DNA of 38,564 nucleotides from the NCBI GenBank assembly GCA_027533395.1, contig JAPZUF010000032.1, forward strand, positions 1 to 38,564, read 5' to 3'. Source of the stretch: Cyclobacteriaceae bacterium. Lineage in GTDB: Bacteria; Bacteroidota; Bacteroidia; Cytophagales; Cyclobacteriaceae. A program made the position numbers and the translations under genes. Positions 25,859-33,154 of the stretch are shown here, one piece after another (the first letter of the stretch is position 1; every line of letters begins with the position of its first letter). The notes beneath the pieces were generated by a model. It saw only the letters and a list, made by a program, of their open reading frames with translations. It did no database searches and was not told the origin of the DNA.

Positions 25859-28800
25859 ATGCAATTAGCCAAATTGGAGATTAAAGGTTTTAAGAGTTTT
25901 GCCGATAAGGTTGTCATCAACTTTGACGAAGGCATAACCGGTATTGTTGGCCCCAATGGATGCGGCAAATCGAATGTGGTGGATTCGATTCGCTGGGTAT
26001 TGGGCGAGCAAAAAACCAGCGCCTTACGCTCCGAAAAAATGGAAAACGTAATCTTTAACGGTACGAGCCAACGATCAGCTCAACAAATGGCTGAGGTATC
26101 CTTAACGATTAATAATACCAAAAACATTCTTCCTACAGAATACTCTCAGGTAACTATTACCAGAAGATTATACAGAAGTGGTGAAAGTGAATACTTACTC
26201 AATGGTGTTACTTGCAGATTAAAAGACATCACAAATTTATTTCTTGATACTGGTGTTGCTTCCAATACCTACGCCATCATCGAATTAGGGATGGTAGATG
26301 ATTTGCTTAACGACAAAGACAATTCTCGAAGAATGCTTTTCGAAGAAGCAGCGGGTGTATCTAAATTTAAGAAGCGTAAGAAAGAAACAATTAAAAAAAT
26401 TGAAGATACTGATGCTGACTTAGAGCGTGTAGAAGATTTACTTTTCGAAATAGAAAAGAATATGAAAAGCTTGGAGAAACAAGCCAAGCAAACTGAAAAT
26501 TATTACCGCATTAAAGACGAATACAAAGATAAAAGTGTACAACTCGCCAAAGTTACCGTCAACAAACAACGCGAAAACTTTAATGAATTAACCAAGAAGA
26601 TTGAAGGAGAAAACGATAGAAAAATTTCTTTGGCTTCACAAATTGCAGAGAAAGAAGCGTACATAGAAAAAGCAAAGTCTGAGTTGATTGTTAAAGAAAA
26701 AACACTTTCATCACGACAAAAAACCATTAATGATCACGTTGCTCGCATACGTCAATACGAAAGTGAAAAACAAATTAAAAACGAACGCCTTAAATACCTG
26801 AACGACAAAGCCAACAATTTAAGAGAGCAAATCGATCAGGATAAAAAAAGCAATGAACGTGCACGCTTCTCTATTGGTAGTTTAGAAACAGAAAAACAAA
26901 GTGCAGAACAAATTCTAAAAGACATTCAAGGTAAACTTGAAACCTTAAAGCTTGATTACGAAAATCAAAGACGTGTTACTACCGATTTACAACAACAATC
27001 GGATGCTTTAAGACGCGATTTGCGTGCTAAGCAAGAAGAAAGTTTTCAAATCAATAAATCAGTTGAAATCCGACAAATTCAAATTGCTTCTTTTAAGCAA
27101 GAGTTAGAAAAAACAGCAACTGATTCTAATTTACAAAGTGCTAGTTTAGTTGAGTTCGAAAAGAAGTTAGTTTTATTGCAAGAGGAACTCAACGAGAAAA
27201 ATAAAGAACTCGAAAACTTAAAGAAGGAAGAGGAAGACATCATCGCACGAATTGCTCAATTGGAAAAAACCATTGACATGATTCGCGATGAGATGACTTC
27301 CACCAGTCGTATTCTCGATGCCAAACAAAACGAATTCAACCTTACCAAATCTTTGGTTGAGAGCCAGGAGGGATTTCCGGAGGCGATTAAATTCTTAAAA
27401 AAGAAGATTGCTAAAAATGCTCCTCTCCTATCTGATATCTTAACCACTTCAGAAGATTATCGTGTAACGATAGAAAACTATTTAGAACCTTATCTCAATT
27501 ATTACATTGTTGATCACGAAGCGGAAGCTTACGAAGCCATCAATATATTGAGTGATGCATCGAAAGGTAAGGCTCACTTTTTCATCCTCGATAAATTCGA
27601 AAGATTTGAATCTACTCCGGGAAGAATTTATGAGAATGCTTTTCCTGCAACAGAAATCATTGAATATGACGCGAAGTATAGAAAACTGATGGCTCATATT
27701 TTGGATAAAGTGTACATCTACGAAGGAGATATTAAGAATATTCCTTTGGATGATGACAACATCTTTATCACCAAAAGTGGAAAACTTACTAAGAAGAAAT
27801 ACAGTTTATCCGGAGGTTCTGTTGGTTTATTTGAAGGAAAGAAAATTGGTAGAGCCAAGAATTTAGAAAAACTGGAGAAAGAAATAAAAGAACTCAGCGC
27901 TAAGGCGGAAGAAATCAAAAGCAATTTGCTGATGAAGCAATCTGACTTAGAGAAGTTGAGAAACCATCAGCTGCGCCAAAAGATTGAAACGGCACAAAAC
28001 TCCATCAGACAAATCAACGAAGAGTTTGTTTCTGTAAGAACCAAGCGCGAGCAGTTCTCGCAAATGTTGAGCACAGCAGATTTAAAACGCGAAGACATTC
28101 TCGAGAAAATCGACACCTTGTTAAAGGAGTTGGACGAAGCAACACCAAAAGCAAAAGCAGCAGAATTGGATATGCAGGAAATCGAACAACGCTTAGCCGT
28201 TGTTATCGAAAACCTGGCTTCGCAAAACGAAATGTTGAATCAGAAATCAGCTGCTTTCAATGAACAAAATATTTTCTTCCATCAGCAAGAAAACAGAGTA
28301 AAGAGTTTAGAACAAGAAATTCGATTTAAGCAAGAATCTGTTGAACAAAGTGGTACGCGCATAGAAGCCAACACTACTGAGTTGAATAAGAACGAACAAG
28401 AGATCAAAATCATCTTAGAAAATTCTGAAAACAACGATGAAGAATTGATTGGCTTGTACGAAGAAAAAGAAGCTTTAGAAAAAGGATTAAACGAAGCAGA
28501 GCGCGAGTATTACGATTCACGCGGGCAGATTGATACTTTCGAAAAAGAATTGCGTAGCATTCAACATGCGCGCGAGACAAGCGACACAGATTTGATGCAA
28601 TTGCAAAACGCATTGAATGAAAGCAAACTGGAACTCAACTCAGTTAAAGAAAGATTATCGGTTGAGTTTAAGGTTGATTTGGATGAAGTATTAGCAGCCG
28701 TTACTGAAGAAGAAGGCAAGTTATTAGCTGAAGCTAACGAAGCTGAGATGCGCGCGCAAGTGCAAAAAATTCGCGACCGTTTAGATAACATGGGACCTAT

Positions 28801-29395
28801 CAACCCGATGGCCATGGAGGCTTATCAGGAAATCAAACAACGCAATGACTTTATCTTAGCACAGAAAGATGATTTGTTAAAAGCGAAAGAATCTTTATTG
28901 AATACCATTAATGAAATTGAAGGTGTTGCCAGCAAAACTTTCATGGATGCTTTCAATACCGTGCGCGAACACTTTAAACGTGCGTTCCGCTCGTTGTTCA
29001 ATGAAGAAGATGATTGCGATATCCGTTTGGTTGATCCTAACAATCCTTTAGAATCTGAAATTGATATCATTGCGAAGCCTAAAGGAAAACGTCCGTTAAC
29101 CATTAACCAGTTATCAGGTGGAGAGAAAACCTTAACAGCTACGGCATTGCTATTCTCGATGTATCTGTTAAAGCCTGCGCCTTTCTGTATTTTTGATGAG
29201 GTGGATGCTCCTTTGGATGATGCCAACATTGATAAGTTCAATAACATTATCCGCACCTTCAGCAAAGACAGTCAGTTCGTGATTGTTACTCACAACAAGC
29301 GCACGATGTCGAGCACAGATGTTATTTATGGTATCACGATGGTTGAGAAAGGCGTATCGCGTGTTGTACCGGTAGATTTGCGCGAGCTTGCTTAA
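25859..29395 (+). CDS. smc: chromosome segregation protein SMC
   Basis: A 1178-aa condensin ATPase of standard SMC length. The Walker A motif GPNGCGKSN (residues 31-39) is followed by LGEQKTSALRSEKMENVIFNG. Two long coiled-coil arms flank a hinge at about residues 505-660. The C-terminal head holds the signature LSGGEKTLTA (about 1084-1093) and Walker B FCIFDEVDAPLDDAN (about 1105-1119). It compacts and segregates the chromosome together with ScpA and ScpB, which are not in view. A strong terminator follows. Confidence 0.97.
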   Translation: MQLAKLEIKGFKSFADKVVINFDEGITGIVGPNGCGKSNVVDSIRWVLGEQKTSALRSEKMENVIFNGTSQRSAQQMAEVSLTINNTKNILPTEYSQVTITRRLYRSGESEYLLNGVTCRLKDITNLFLDTGVASNTYAIIELGMVDDLLNDKDNSRRMLFEEAAGVSKFKKRKKETIKKIEDTDADLERVEDLLFEIEKNMKSLEKQAKQTENYYRIKDEYKDKSVQLAKVTVNKQRENFNELTKKIEGENDRKISLASQIAEKEAYIEKAKSELIVKEKTLSSRQKTINDHVARIRQYESEKQIKNERLKYLNDKANNLREQIDQDKKSNERARFSIGSLETEKQSAEQILKDIQGKLETLKLDYENQRRVTTDLQQQSDALRRDLRAKQEESFQINKSVEIRQIQIASFKQELEKTATDSNLQSASLVEFEKKLVLLQEELNEKNKELENLKKEEEDIIARIAQLEKTIDMIRDEMTSTSRILDAKQNEFNLTKSLVESQEGFPEAIKFLKKKIAKNAPLLSDILTTSEDYRVTIENYLEPYLNYYIVDHEAEAYEAINILSDASKGKAHFFILDKFERFESTPGRIYENAFPATEIIEYDAKYRKLMAHILDKVYIYEGDIKNIPLDDDNIFITKSGKLTKKKYSLSGGSVGLFEGKKIGRAKNLEKLEKEIKELSAKAEEIKSNLLMKQSDLEKLRNHQLRQKIETAQNSIRQINEEFVSVRTKREQFSQMLSTADLKREDILEKIDTLLKELDEATPKAKAAELDMQEIEQRLAVVIENLASQNEMLNQKSAAFNEQNIFFHQQENRVKSLEQEIRFKQESVEQSGTRIEANTTELNKNEQEIKIILENSENNDEELIGLYEEKEALEKGLNEAEREYYDSRGQIDTFEKELRSIQHARETSDTDLMQLQNALNESKLELNSVKERLSVEFKVDLDEVLAAVTEEEGKLLAEANEAEMRAQVQKIRDRLDNMGPINPMAMEAYQEIKQRNDFILAQKDDLLKAKESLLNTINEIEGVASKTFMDAFNTVREHFKRAFRSLFNEEDDCDIRLVDPNNPLESEIDIIAKPKGKRPLTINQLSGGEKTLTATALLFSMYLLKPAPFCIFDEVDAPLDDANIDKFNNIIRTFSKDSQFVIVTHNKRTMSSTDVIYGITMVEKGVSRVVPVDLRELA

Positions 29396-29421
29396 TTGAT
29401 TTTGCATTTAGTTTAAAACAA

Positions 29422-29449
29422 AAAACCTCGGAGCTCCGAGGTTTTTTTA
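29422..29449 (+). terminator. terminator of smc
   Basis: A perfect palindrome AAACCTCGGA-GC-TCCGAGGTTT followed by a T run, 27 bases after the smc stop. Confidence 0.9.
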
Positions 29450-29502
29450 TTTCATCTGTTTCTCTAAAGTCTAAACTGCTTCTTTTTTTCTTTTTCTATC
29501 AT

Positions 29503-30099
29503 TTATACTAAGCGAGGTGCAAGCATCTTCCTGCGAGGTACGAATATCTTCACTCGAGGTGCGAATATCTTCCAGCGAGGTGCTCTCTGCAAACTCCGAG
29601 GTGCAAACATTTTCACTCGGGGTGCGAACATCTTCGGTCGAGGTGCAAACATTTTCACTCGGGGTGCGAATATCTTCGCTCGAGGTGCATACATTTTCAC
29701 TCGGGGTGCGCATATCTTCGCTCGGGGTGCAAACATTTTCTCTCGAGGTGCGAATATCTTCACTCGAGGTGCGTACATTTTCACTCGGGGTGCGTATATC
29801 TTCGCTCGGGGTGCAAACATTTTCTCTCGAGGTGCGAATATCTTCACACGAGGTGCAAACATTTTCACTCGGGGTGCGCATATCTTCGCTCGAGGTGCTC
29901 TCTGCAAGCTCCGAGGTGCGAATATCTTCCAGCGAGGTACTCTCTGCAAGCTCCGAGGTGCGAATATCTTTGCTCGAGGTGCTCTCTGCAAGCTCCGAGG
30001 TGCGAGAATCTTCACTCGAGGTGCGTACATTTTCACTCGGGGTGCGAATATCTTCACTCGAGGTGATAGATGTAACTCTAGAAGTGCAAGAACTTTCAC
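29503..30099 (-). CDS. possible basic heptad-repeat protein encoded by the 21-bp array
   Basis: A 198-aa reading frame with GTG start and repeats of the heptad VKIFAPR. The variants K(I/M)(F/Y/C)APR and SLQRAPR keep APR nearly constant. The alternative sequence classes of the DNA repeat are mostly synonymous or conservative in this frame (for example AAG/AAA, TTC/TTT, CCT/CCC, ATA/ATG), while the overlapping plus-strand frame (29517-30164, EVRISSL heptad) and the other minus frame (29471-29881, SEDIRTS heptad) change amino acid at the same sites. This favours the present frame as coding. It would be a very basic protein without a signal peptide. It lacks an ATG and its expression is unproven. 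Confidence 0.4.
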   Translation of the reverse strand: MKVLALLELHLSPRVKIFAPRVKMYAPRVKILAPRSLQRAPRAKIFAPRSLQRVPRWKIFAPRSLQRAPRAKICAPRVKMFAPRVKIFAPREKMFAPRAKIYAPRVKMYAPRVKIFAPREKMFAPRAKICAPRVKMYAPRAKIFAPRVKMFAPRPKMFAPRVKMFAPRSLQRAPRWKIFAPRVKIFVPRRKMLAPRLV

Positions 30100-30100
30100 T
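29512..30100. repeat. tandem array of about 28 units of 21 bp
   Basis: The contiguous unit consensus is TCGAGGTGCGAATATCTTCAC. Three classes alternate in the second half of the unit: GCGAATATCTTC, GCAAACATTTTC and GCTCTCTGCAAGC, often forming 42-bp doublets. There are no spacers. The last two units decay at the right edge. Since 21 is a multiple of three, several frames stay open as heptads. Confidence 0.95.
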
Positions 30101-30165
30101 AAAGGCTCATCAATTTGATTATGGTAGTGTTGTGAACCTAAAGCAAATACTTAAAAAGAAATGAT

Positions 30166-30207
30166 TGGTATAAAATGAAACTGTCCTGAGTTATAAACTC
30201 AGGACAG
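30166..30207 (-). terminator. hairpin downstream of the JAB-like gene
   Basis: A perfect stem CTGTCCTGAGTT / AACTCAGGACAG (30181-30192, 30196-30207) with a 3-base loop, followed on the minus strand by TTTCATTTTAT. It is probably a terminator and possibly also the stem of the first attC-like site. Confidence 0.6.
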
Positions 30208-30231
30208 CGGGGGTAATAGCTTTTGTTGGCG
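30176..30231 (-). repeat. attC-like site 1 (weak)
   Basis: This follows the gene at 30236-31024. The gene's stop lies in the left core (GTAACTACCGCCAAC on the minus strand, 30239-30225), and the perfect hairpin at 30181-30207 would be the stem. The far core (GTTTCAT) is poor, so the outer limit is uncertain. Confidence 0.35.
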
Positions 30232-30235
30232 GTAG

Positions 30236-31024
30236 TTACAATTTCAACTTTTTCCCAGTCCTCGCCTCATAATCCTTTCTTGTGATTATTTCTAAAGTCA
30301 TCTTATCCATATCAAAAACTGACACATATTTGTTTGAAGTCACCAGATGTCTTGTCCAATCGACTTTCTGTTTGTAACTCAAAATTGTTGCAATGTCTAA
30401 AGCGGTGATAAAGTCGTCATTACGATTAGCATGAGTATGAAGAGTCCCTTCTAACTCGTCTTTGTTTTGAAATTTTGTCGGAATCGGTATGGCATTACTA
30501 TGTAGGTGTTTGAAATCTTTAAACTCTCCATTTGGTTTGTATTTGAATAGGAAGTCATTTCCAAGAATCAACTCTGTGCTACTTTCTTGTCGAGGTATTA
30601 AGTATGCAGAAAAAGCTCCGTCTTGGTTCTCGATAATCGCCCAAAAGCTCTTTGGTAAAGGGAAGTACATAGTCGATGCATACATGTTCAGAACCATCTT
30701 CTTAAAAAGTCGTTCCGTTTCTGTCTCTGTTCTTGATTCTTTATTATCTGAAATCATCTCCAGTGATTTCCAATCAAATCTAACTGTCCGCAAAATTTTG
30801 TTCGACTTGTCTTTGGGAAAGACAATTGATACCAATTGCTCATTCTCTTTGTAGCTAAATATTAAGTCATCTGTATTGTTTAGTTGAAGTGTCTTAGAAT
30901 TAGCAACAAGTAATCTGTAAAAATTATCGCCTTGTTGTAAGATTTTGTCAGCCTGTATTTTTAAGTCAACAGTTTGTCCAAATGATGGAAAGCAAATAAA
31001 TAGTAGTATCGCGTATTTTTTCAT
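30236..31024 (-). CDS. secreted protein with JAB/JAMM-like HxH motif (cassette gene)
   Basis: A 262-aa protein with a signal peptide (MKKYAILLFICFPSFGQT). Near residues 194-211 is GTLHTHANRNDDFITALD, which matches the HxHx(7-8)(S/T)xxD metal-binding pattern of JAB/MPN (JAMM) proteases and the related DUF4329 proteins. A peptidase or isopeptidase role is possible but the assignment rests on this motif only. The gene is bounded by a 15-bp inverted repeat (30225-30239 and 31034-31048, 14 of 15 matching), the left copy containing its stop codon, as expected of an integron-type cassette. No promoter is seen directly upstream. Confidence 0.75.
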   Translation of the reverse strand: MKKYAILLFICFPSFGQTVDLKIQADKILQQGDNFYRLLVANSKTLQLNNTDDLIFSYKENEQLVSIVFPKDKSNKILRTVRFDWKSLEMISDNKESRTETETERLFKKMVLNMYASTMYFPLPKSFWAIIENQDGAFSAYLIPRQESSTELILGNDFLFKYKPNGEFKDFKHLHSNAIPIPTKFQNKDELEGTLHTHANRNDDFITALDIATILSYKQKVDWTRHLVTSNKYVSVFDMDKMTLEIITRKDYEARTGKKLKL

Positions 31025-31041
31025 CGTCTGTCTGTAATTAC

Positions 31042-31170
31042 CGCCAACCTGGCGCTTGGCGAAGAAGCGGATTTCGAAGCACTAAACTGTCAACCCAGCA
31101 CAAAAGTTGATACGAGGATGAATGCTGAATTAACCACTGAACCCGCTTTTTTGCCAAACGCCTGTTATAG
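31042..31170 (-). repeat. attC-like site 2 (129 bp)
   Basis: An imperfect palindrome. The outer arms CAACCTGGCGCTTGGCGAAG and TTGCCAAACGCCTGTTA pair with extra unpaired bases, the inner arms are AGCGG / CCGCT, and the core-like ends are CGCCAAC and GTTATAG. Much of it (CTTGGCG, GCGGATTT, AACTGTCAA, ACCCGC, CTGTTA) is shared with the site at 32789-32921, showing one repeat family. It follows the DUF4386 gene on the minus strand. Confidence 0.55.
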
Positions 31171-31197
31171 CCAGTGCATATAGCACTATTATTTACC

Positions 31198-31890
31198 TTA
31201 TTGTTTCACATTATTGATAGCAGGTCGGATACCATAAATTAACAAATAACCAATCATCCAAAATTCTCCAACTGTCGCAGGTATAACAAGGATACCTAAA
31301 TATGGACTTTGAACTCCTGCACAGATAACAAAAGTCTGCAAGATGTAACCTATTCCGCCAATAAATAGTATTCGTCCGAGCCAAATTGGCATTCTTCCAG
31401 AACTGATTACAATAAAACCCATTGGCATAAGCCAAAGTCCAAAGAAGAGACCACCAACTGACCAAGCATTTGTGATTATTTGTCCCAATAGCTGTATCAT
31501 TATGGTTTTCTCTTGCAAATTCGGCAAAGATGAATTAGCAATCTCAATGGCAGAATTCATCGTTATTGCACTAACCACAATTACAACAGCGTTAACTGTT
31601 CCCCAAATTCCAAGTGTAGAAGCAGCCCACTTGTTTATTTCACAAAACAGTTTATAAAACCATACTGCGGCAAGTGCTTGCGAAACAATAATAACCAACT
31701 CAAATAGAAGTCTCACTCTTGAAATAGACCCAAGATTGATCAAATTGTTTAAGGTTTTCTGAGGGTCATCAGTAACAAAAATCTGAGGATGGAAAATCAT
31801 AAATCCAAAAAGTCCAGAAATTGCCAAGATCAAATACCACAATCCTGTAAGTCTTGCAGTCTTAATTAATTGTTTTTGTTCCATTGTCAT
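31198..31890 (-). CDS. DUF4386 family membrane protein (cassette gene)
   Basis: A 230-aa integral membrane protein with about six hydrophobic helices. The start TARLTGLWYLILAISGLFGF with IHP-like segment (FMIFHPQIFV) and later SQALAAVWFYKLFCEINKWAA are characteristic of DUF4386. Function unknown. The gene is bounded by an inverted repeat (31164-31178 and 31915-31929, 14 of 15 matching) and followed by attC-like site 2. No terminator or promoter of its own is obvious. Confidence 0.85.
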   Translation of the reverse strand: MTMEQKQLIKTARLTGLWYLILAISGLFGFMIFHPQIFVTDDPQKTLNNLINLGSISRVRLLFELVIIVSQALAAVWFYKLFCEINKWAASTLGIWGTVNAVVIVVSAITMNSAIEIANSSLPNLQEKTIMIQLLGQIITNAWSVGGLFFGLWLMPMGFIVISSGRMPIWLGRILFIGGIGYILQTFVICAGVQSPYLGILVIPATVGEFWMIGYLLIYGIRPAINNVKQ

Positions 31891-31922
31891 TTTTCTATTT
31901 GTTTACTGTCTAATTGCATTGG

Positions 31923-31991
31923 CTATAACATACCTGTAACAGCAATTAGTTGCTGTTATTTTGTTGTAACAGTCTTTTGTTGCTGTTATTT
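31923..31991 (-). repeat. attC-like site 3 (69 bp), stem-rich
   Basis: It contains two direct copies of a TAACAG...TTGCTGTTAT unit, each a hairpin (the first is TAACAGCAA-TTAG-TTGCTGTTA). Core-like ends are CTATAAC (31923-31929) and GTTATTT (31985-31991). It ends a short cassette without a convincing gene. Confidence 0.4.
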
Positions 31992-32054
31992 CCTGTAGGA
32001 GCCTTTATAAAAGTAATAAGCACTTTTCTTTTTTACAATTAGCTGAGGGTTGGT

Positions 32055-32088
32055 TAAAAAGAAAATGGTCGGTAACAAAACCGACCAT
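32055..32088 (-). terminator. terminator inside an ORF-less cassette
   Basis: On the minus strand the stem ATGGTCGGT / ACCGACCAT (32088-32080, 32073-32065) is followed by TTTCTTTTT. It lies downstream of the 193-aa gene and upstream of the DUF4386 gene. Confidence 0.7.
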
Positions 32089-32096
32089 AGGCAAAT

Positions 32097-32176
32097 GTTT
32101 AACTGACACAAGTCTCGCGCATGCCCTAGCGCAAAGCCGAAGACTTGCGCCAGTGTGAATAAACACACTGTTATGC
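32097..32176 (-). repeat. attC-like site 4 (80 bp)
   Basis: On the plus strand, the ends are GTTTAAC (32097-32103, exact RYYYAAC) and GTTATGC (32170-32176). Inside, ACACAAGTCT pairs with AGACTT...GTGT, and GCGCATGC/GCGC forms an inner hairpin. The stop codon of the upstream 193-aa gene lies in the GTTATGC core. Confidence 0.5.
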
Positions 32177-32752
32177 ACCGTTTTTTATGTAGTCCAAATG
32201 TTCATTTAACTCTATCAGGTCGTGCATTTTATAAGTGTTGTCATCTTGTCTAAGTACGTCAACATAATCAATCTCAGTCATCATTCTTTGTTCTCCAACT
32301 AGATTAATCAGCACCATTTCAGCAACACCAACCTTGTAATCTGAATCAATGTCCGCAAGACTATCACCCTTTATCAGTACCTCTTTTTTGCCGTCTTCAT
32401 ACCTTAGTAGCGTAAATGTCCAGTCTGAAGCTGAAATTTTAATATTATACTTGGGCAATTCTAATCTGTCCCAGTGATTTGGTTTTGGTTGTTTGAAATT
32501 AAAAAACTCCCATGTGTCCAGTGTCGGTGCGTTGTCGATAAATTGTTTTACTAAGTCCAATTTTTCAAAGTCCCCATTTGGTGAAATAGTCAACGAATTA
32601 GATTTTGTAATTCCAGGTCCAACTTCCCAACGAAGTCCAAAGTTTGATATTCTTTTATCAATTGCTTTTATGTTTTCTTCGTCAATGATGTCTGATTGGA
32701 GTCGGCTAGAATTTAACTTAAACCATTCCCAAAACTCTTGTATTTCAGTCAT
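32171..32752 (-). CDS. 193-aa hypothetical cytoplasmic protein (cassette gene)
   Basis: A soluble, acidic protein without signal peptide. It begins MTEIQEFWEWFKLNSSRL, includes GLRWEVGPGI and LTISPNGDFEKLDLV, and ends in NEHLDYIKNGA. The N-terminal W-x-W-F segment and overall character resemble small immunity-like proteins found in accessory regions, but no family is firmly recognised. Its stop TAA is part of the attC-like core. The gene is enclosed by a 19-bp inverted repeat (32170-32188 and 32777-32795, 18 of 19 matching), the best cassette boundary in the array. Confidence 0.8.
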   Translation of the reverse strand: MTEIQEFWEWFKLNSSRLQSDIIDEENIKAIDKRISNFGLRWEVGPGITKSNSLTISPNGDFEKLDLVKQFIDNAPTLDTWEFFNFKQPKPNHWDRLELPKYNIKISASDWTFTLLRYEDGKKEVLIKGDSLADIDSDYKVGVAEMVLINLVGEQRMMTEIDYVDVLRQDDNTYKMHDLIELNEHLDYIKNGA

Positions 32753-32788
32753 ATTATCTATTGTCCAAATTGTTCGATAAAAAATGGT

Positions 32789-32921
32789 GCATAACGGTTT
32801 GCGGCTTGGCGTAGTGGCGGATTTTTAGCACAAAATTTCAATCGAAGAACTACACTTGAACCTACCGCAAAACTGTCAAACGAATCACTGCACCCGCCAT
32901 TACGCAAAACCGCTGTTACCA
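32789..32921 (-). repeat. attC-like site 5 (133 bp)
   Basis: The outer arms TAACGGTTTGCGG and CGCAAAACCGCTGTTA pair with a two-base bulge, the inner arms are GTGGCGG / CCGCCAT, and the central part is shared with site 2. It lies immediately upstream of the 193-aa cassette and would end the previous cassette. Confidence 0.55.
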
Positions 32922-33154
32922 GCTGGCGTTCTGTCGTCTGTGTCTGTAAACCATTGTCCTTGTTGAGTTTCAGTGTCATTTTCTTTGTCGTGTTGGTCTG
33001 TGCGGTTGCGTGTTTTAATTTTTTTTAAGCGTGGGAGAAAAATTTTGAAATTCTTCTCTGGTGGCAAAGGTGGAAGCTCTTTTGCAATTTTTGGTCTGTG
33101 TGTTGGCTTGTGCGAATTGCAAATGTGCTTACACCTATGGGTTGGGTATGTCTT
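32922..33154. other. gene-poor stretch, possible decayed cassette
   Basis: Together with attC-like site 5 this fills the 402 bases between the 193-aa gene and the GIY-YIG gene. On the minus strand a stretch without ATG stays open across it (ending in a TAA inside site 5) and reads as Pro/Lys/Thr-rich low-complexity sequence, perhaps the eroded end of a cassette gene. I see no RNA gene or promoter. Confidence 0.35.

Noticed and set aside
29471..29881. Minus-strand 136-aa frame (SEDIRTS heptads)
   Set aside because: Same argument; repeat variants change D/N, I/V, R/C and S/P.
29512..30100. CRISPR array
   Set aside because: Units of 21 bp are directly tandem with no unique spacers, although a Cas6-like gene exists in the window.
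29517..30164. Plus-strand 215-aa repeat protein (EVRISSL heptads)
   Set aside because: Repeat-class differences are mostly amino-acid-changing in this frame; it starts with GTG and is open mainly because the unit is 7 codons long. It is not excluded, only less supported.
31986..32168. 60-aa minus-strand ORF
   Set aside because: It begins inside an attC-like palindrome and crosses a terminator; no coding character.
32758..32979. 73-aa minus-strand ORF
   Set aside because: It lies across the attC-like palindrome at 32789-32921, so its sequence is explained by that repeat.
32946..33154. Structured RNA in the gap before the GIY-YIG gene
   Set aside because: No stable conserved fold or tRNA-like sequence could be recognised.
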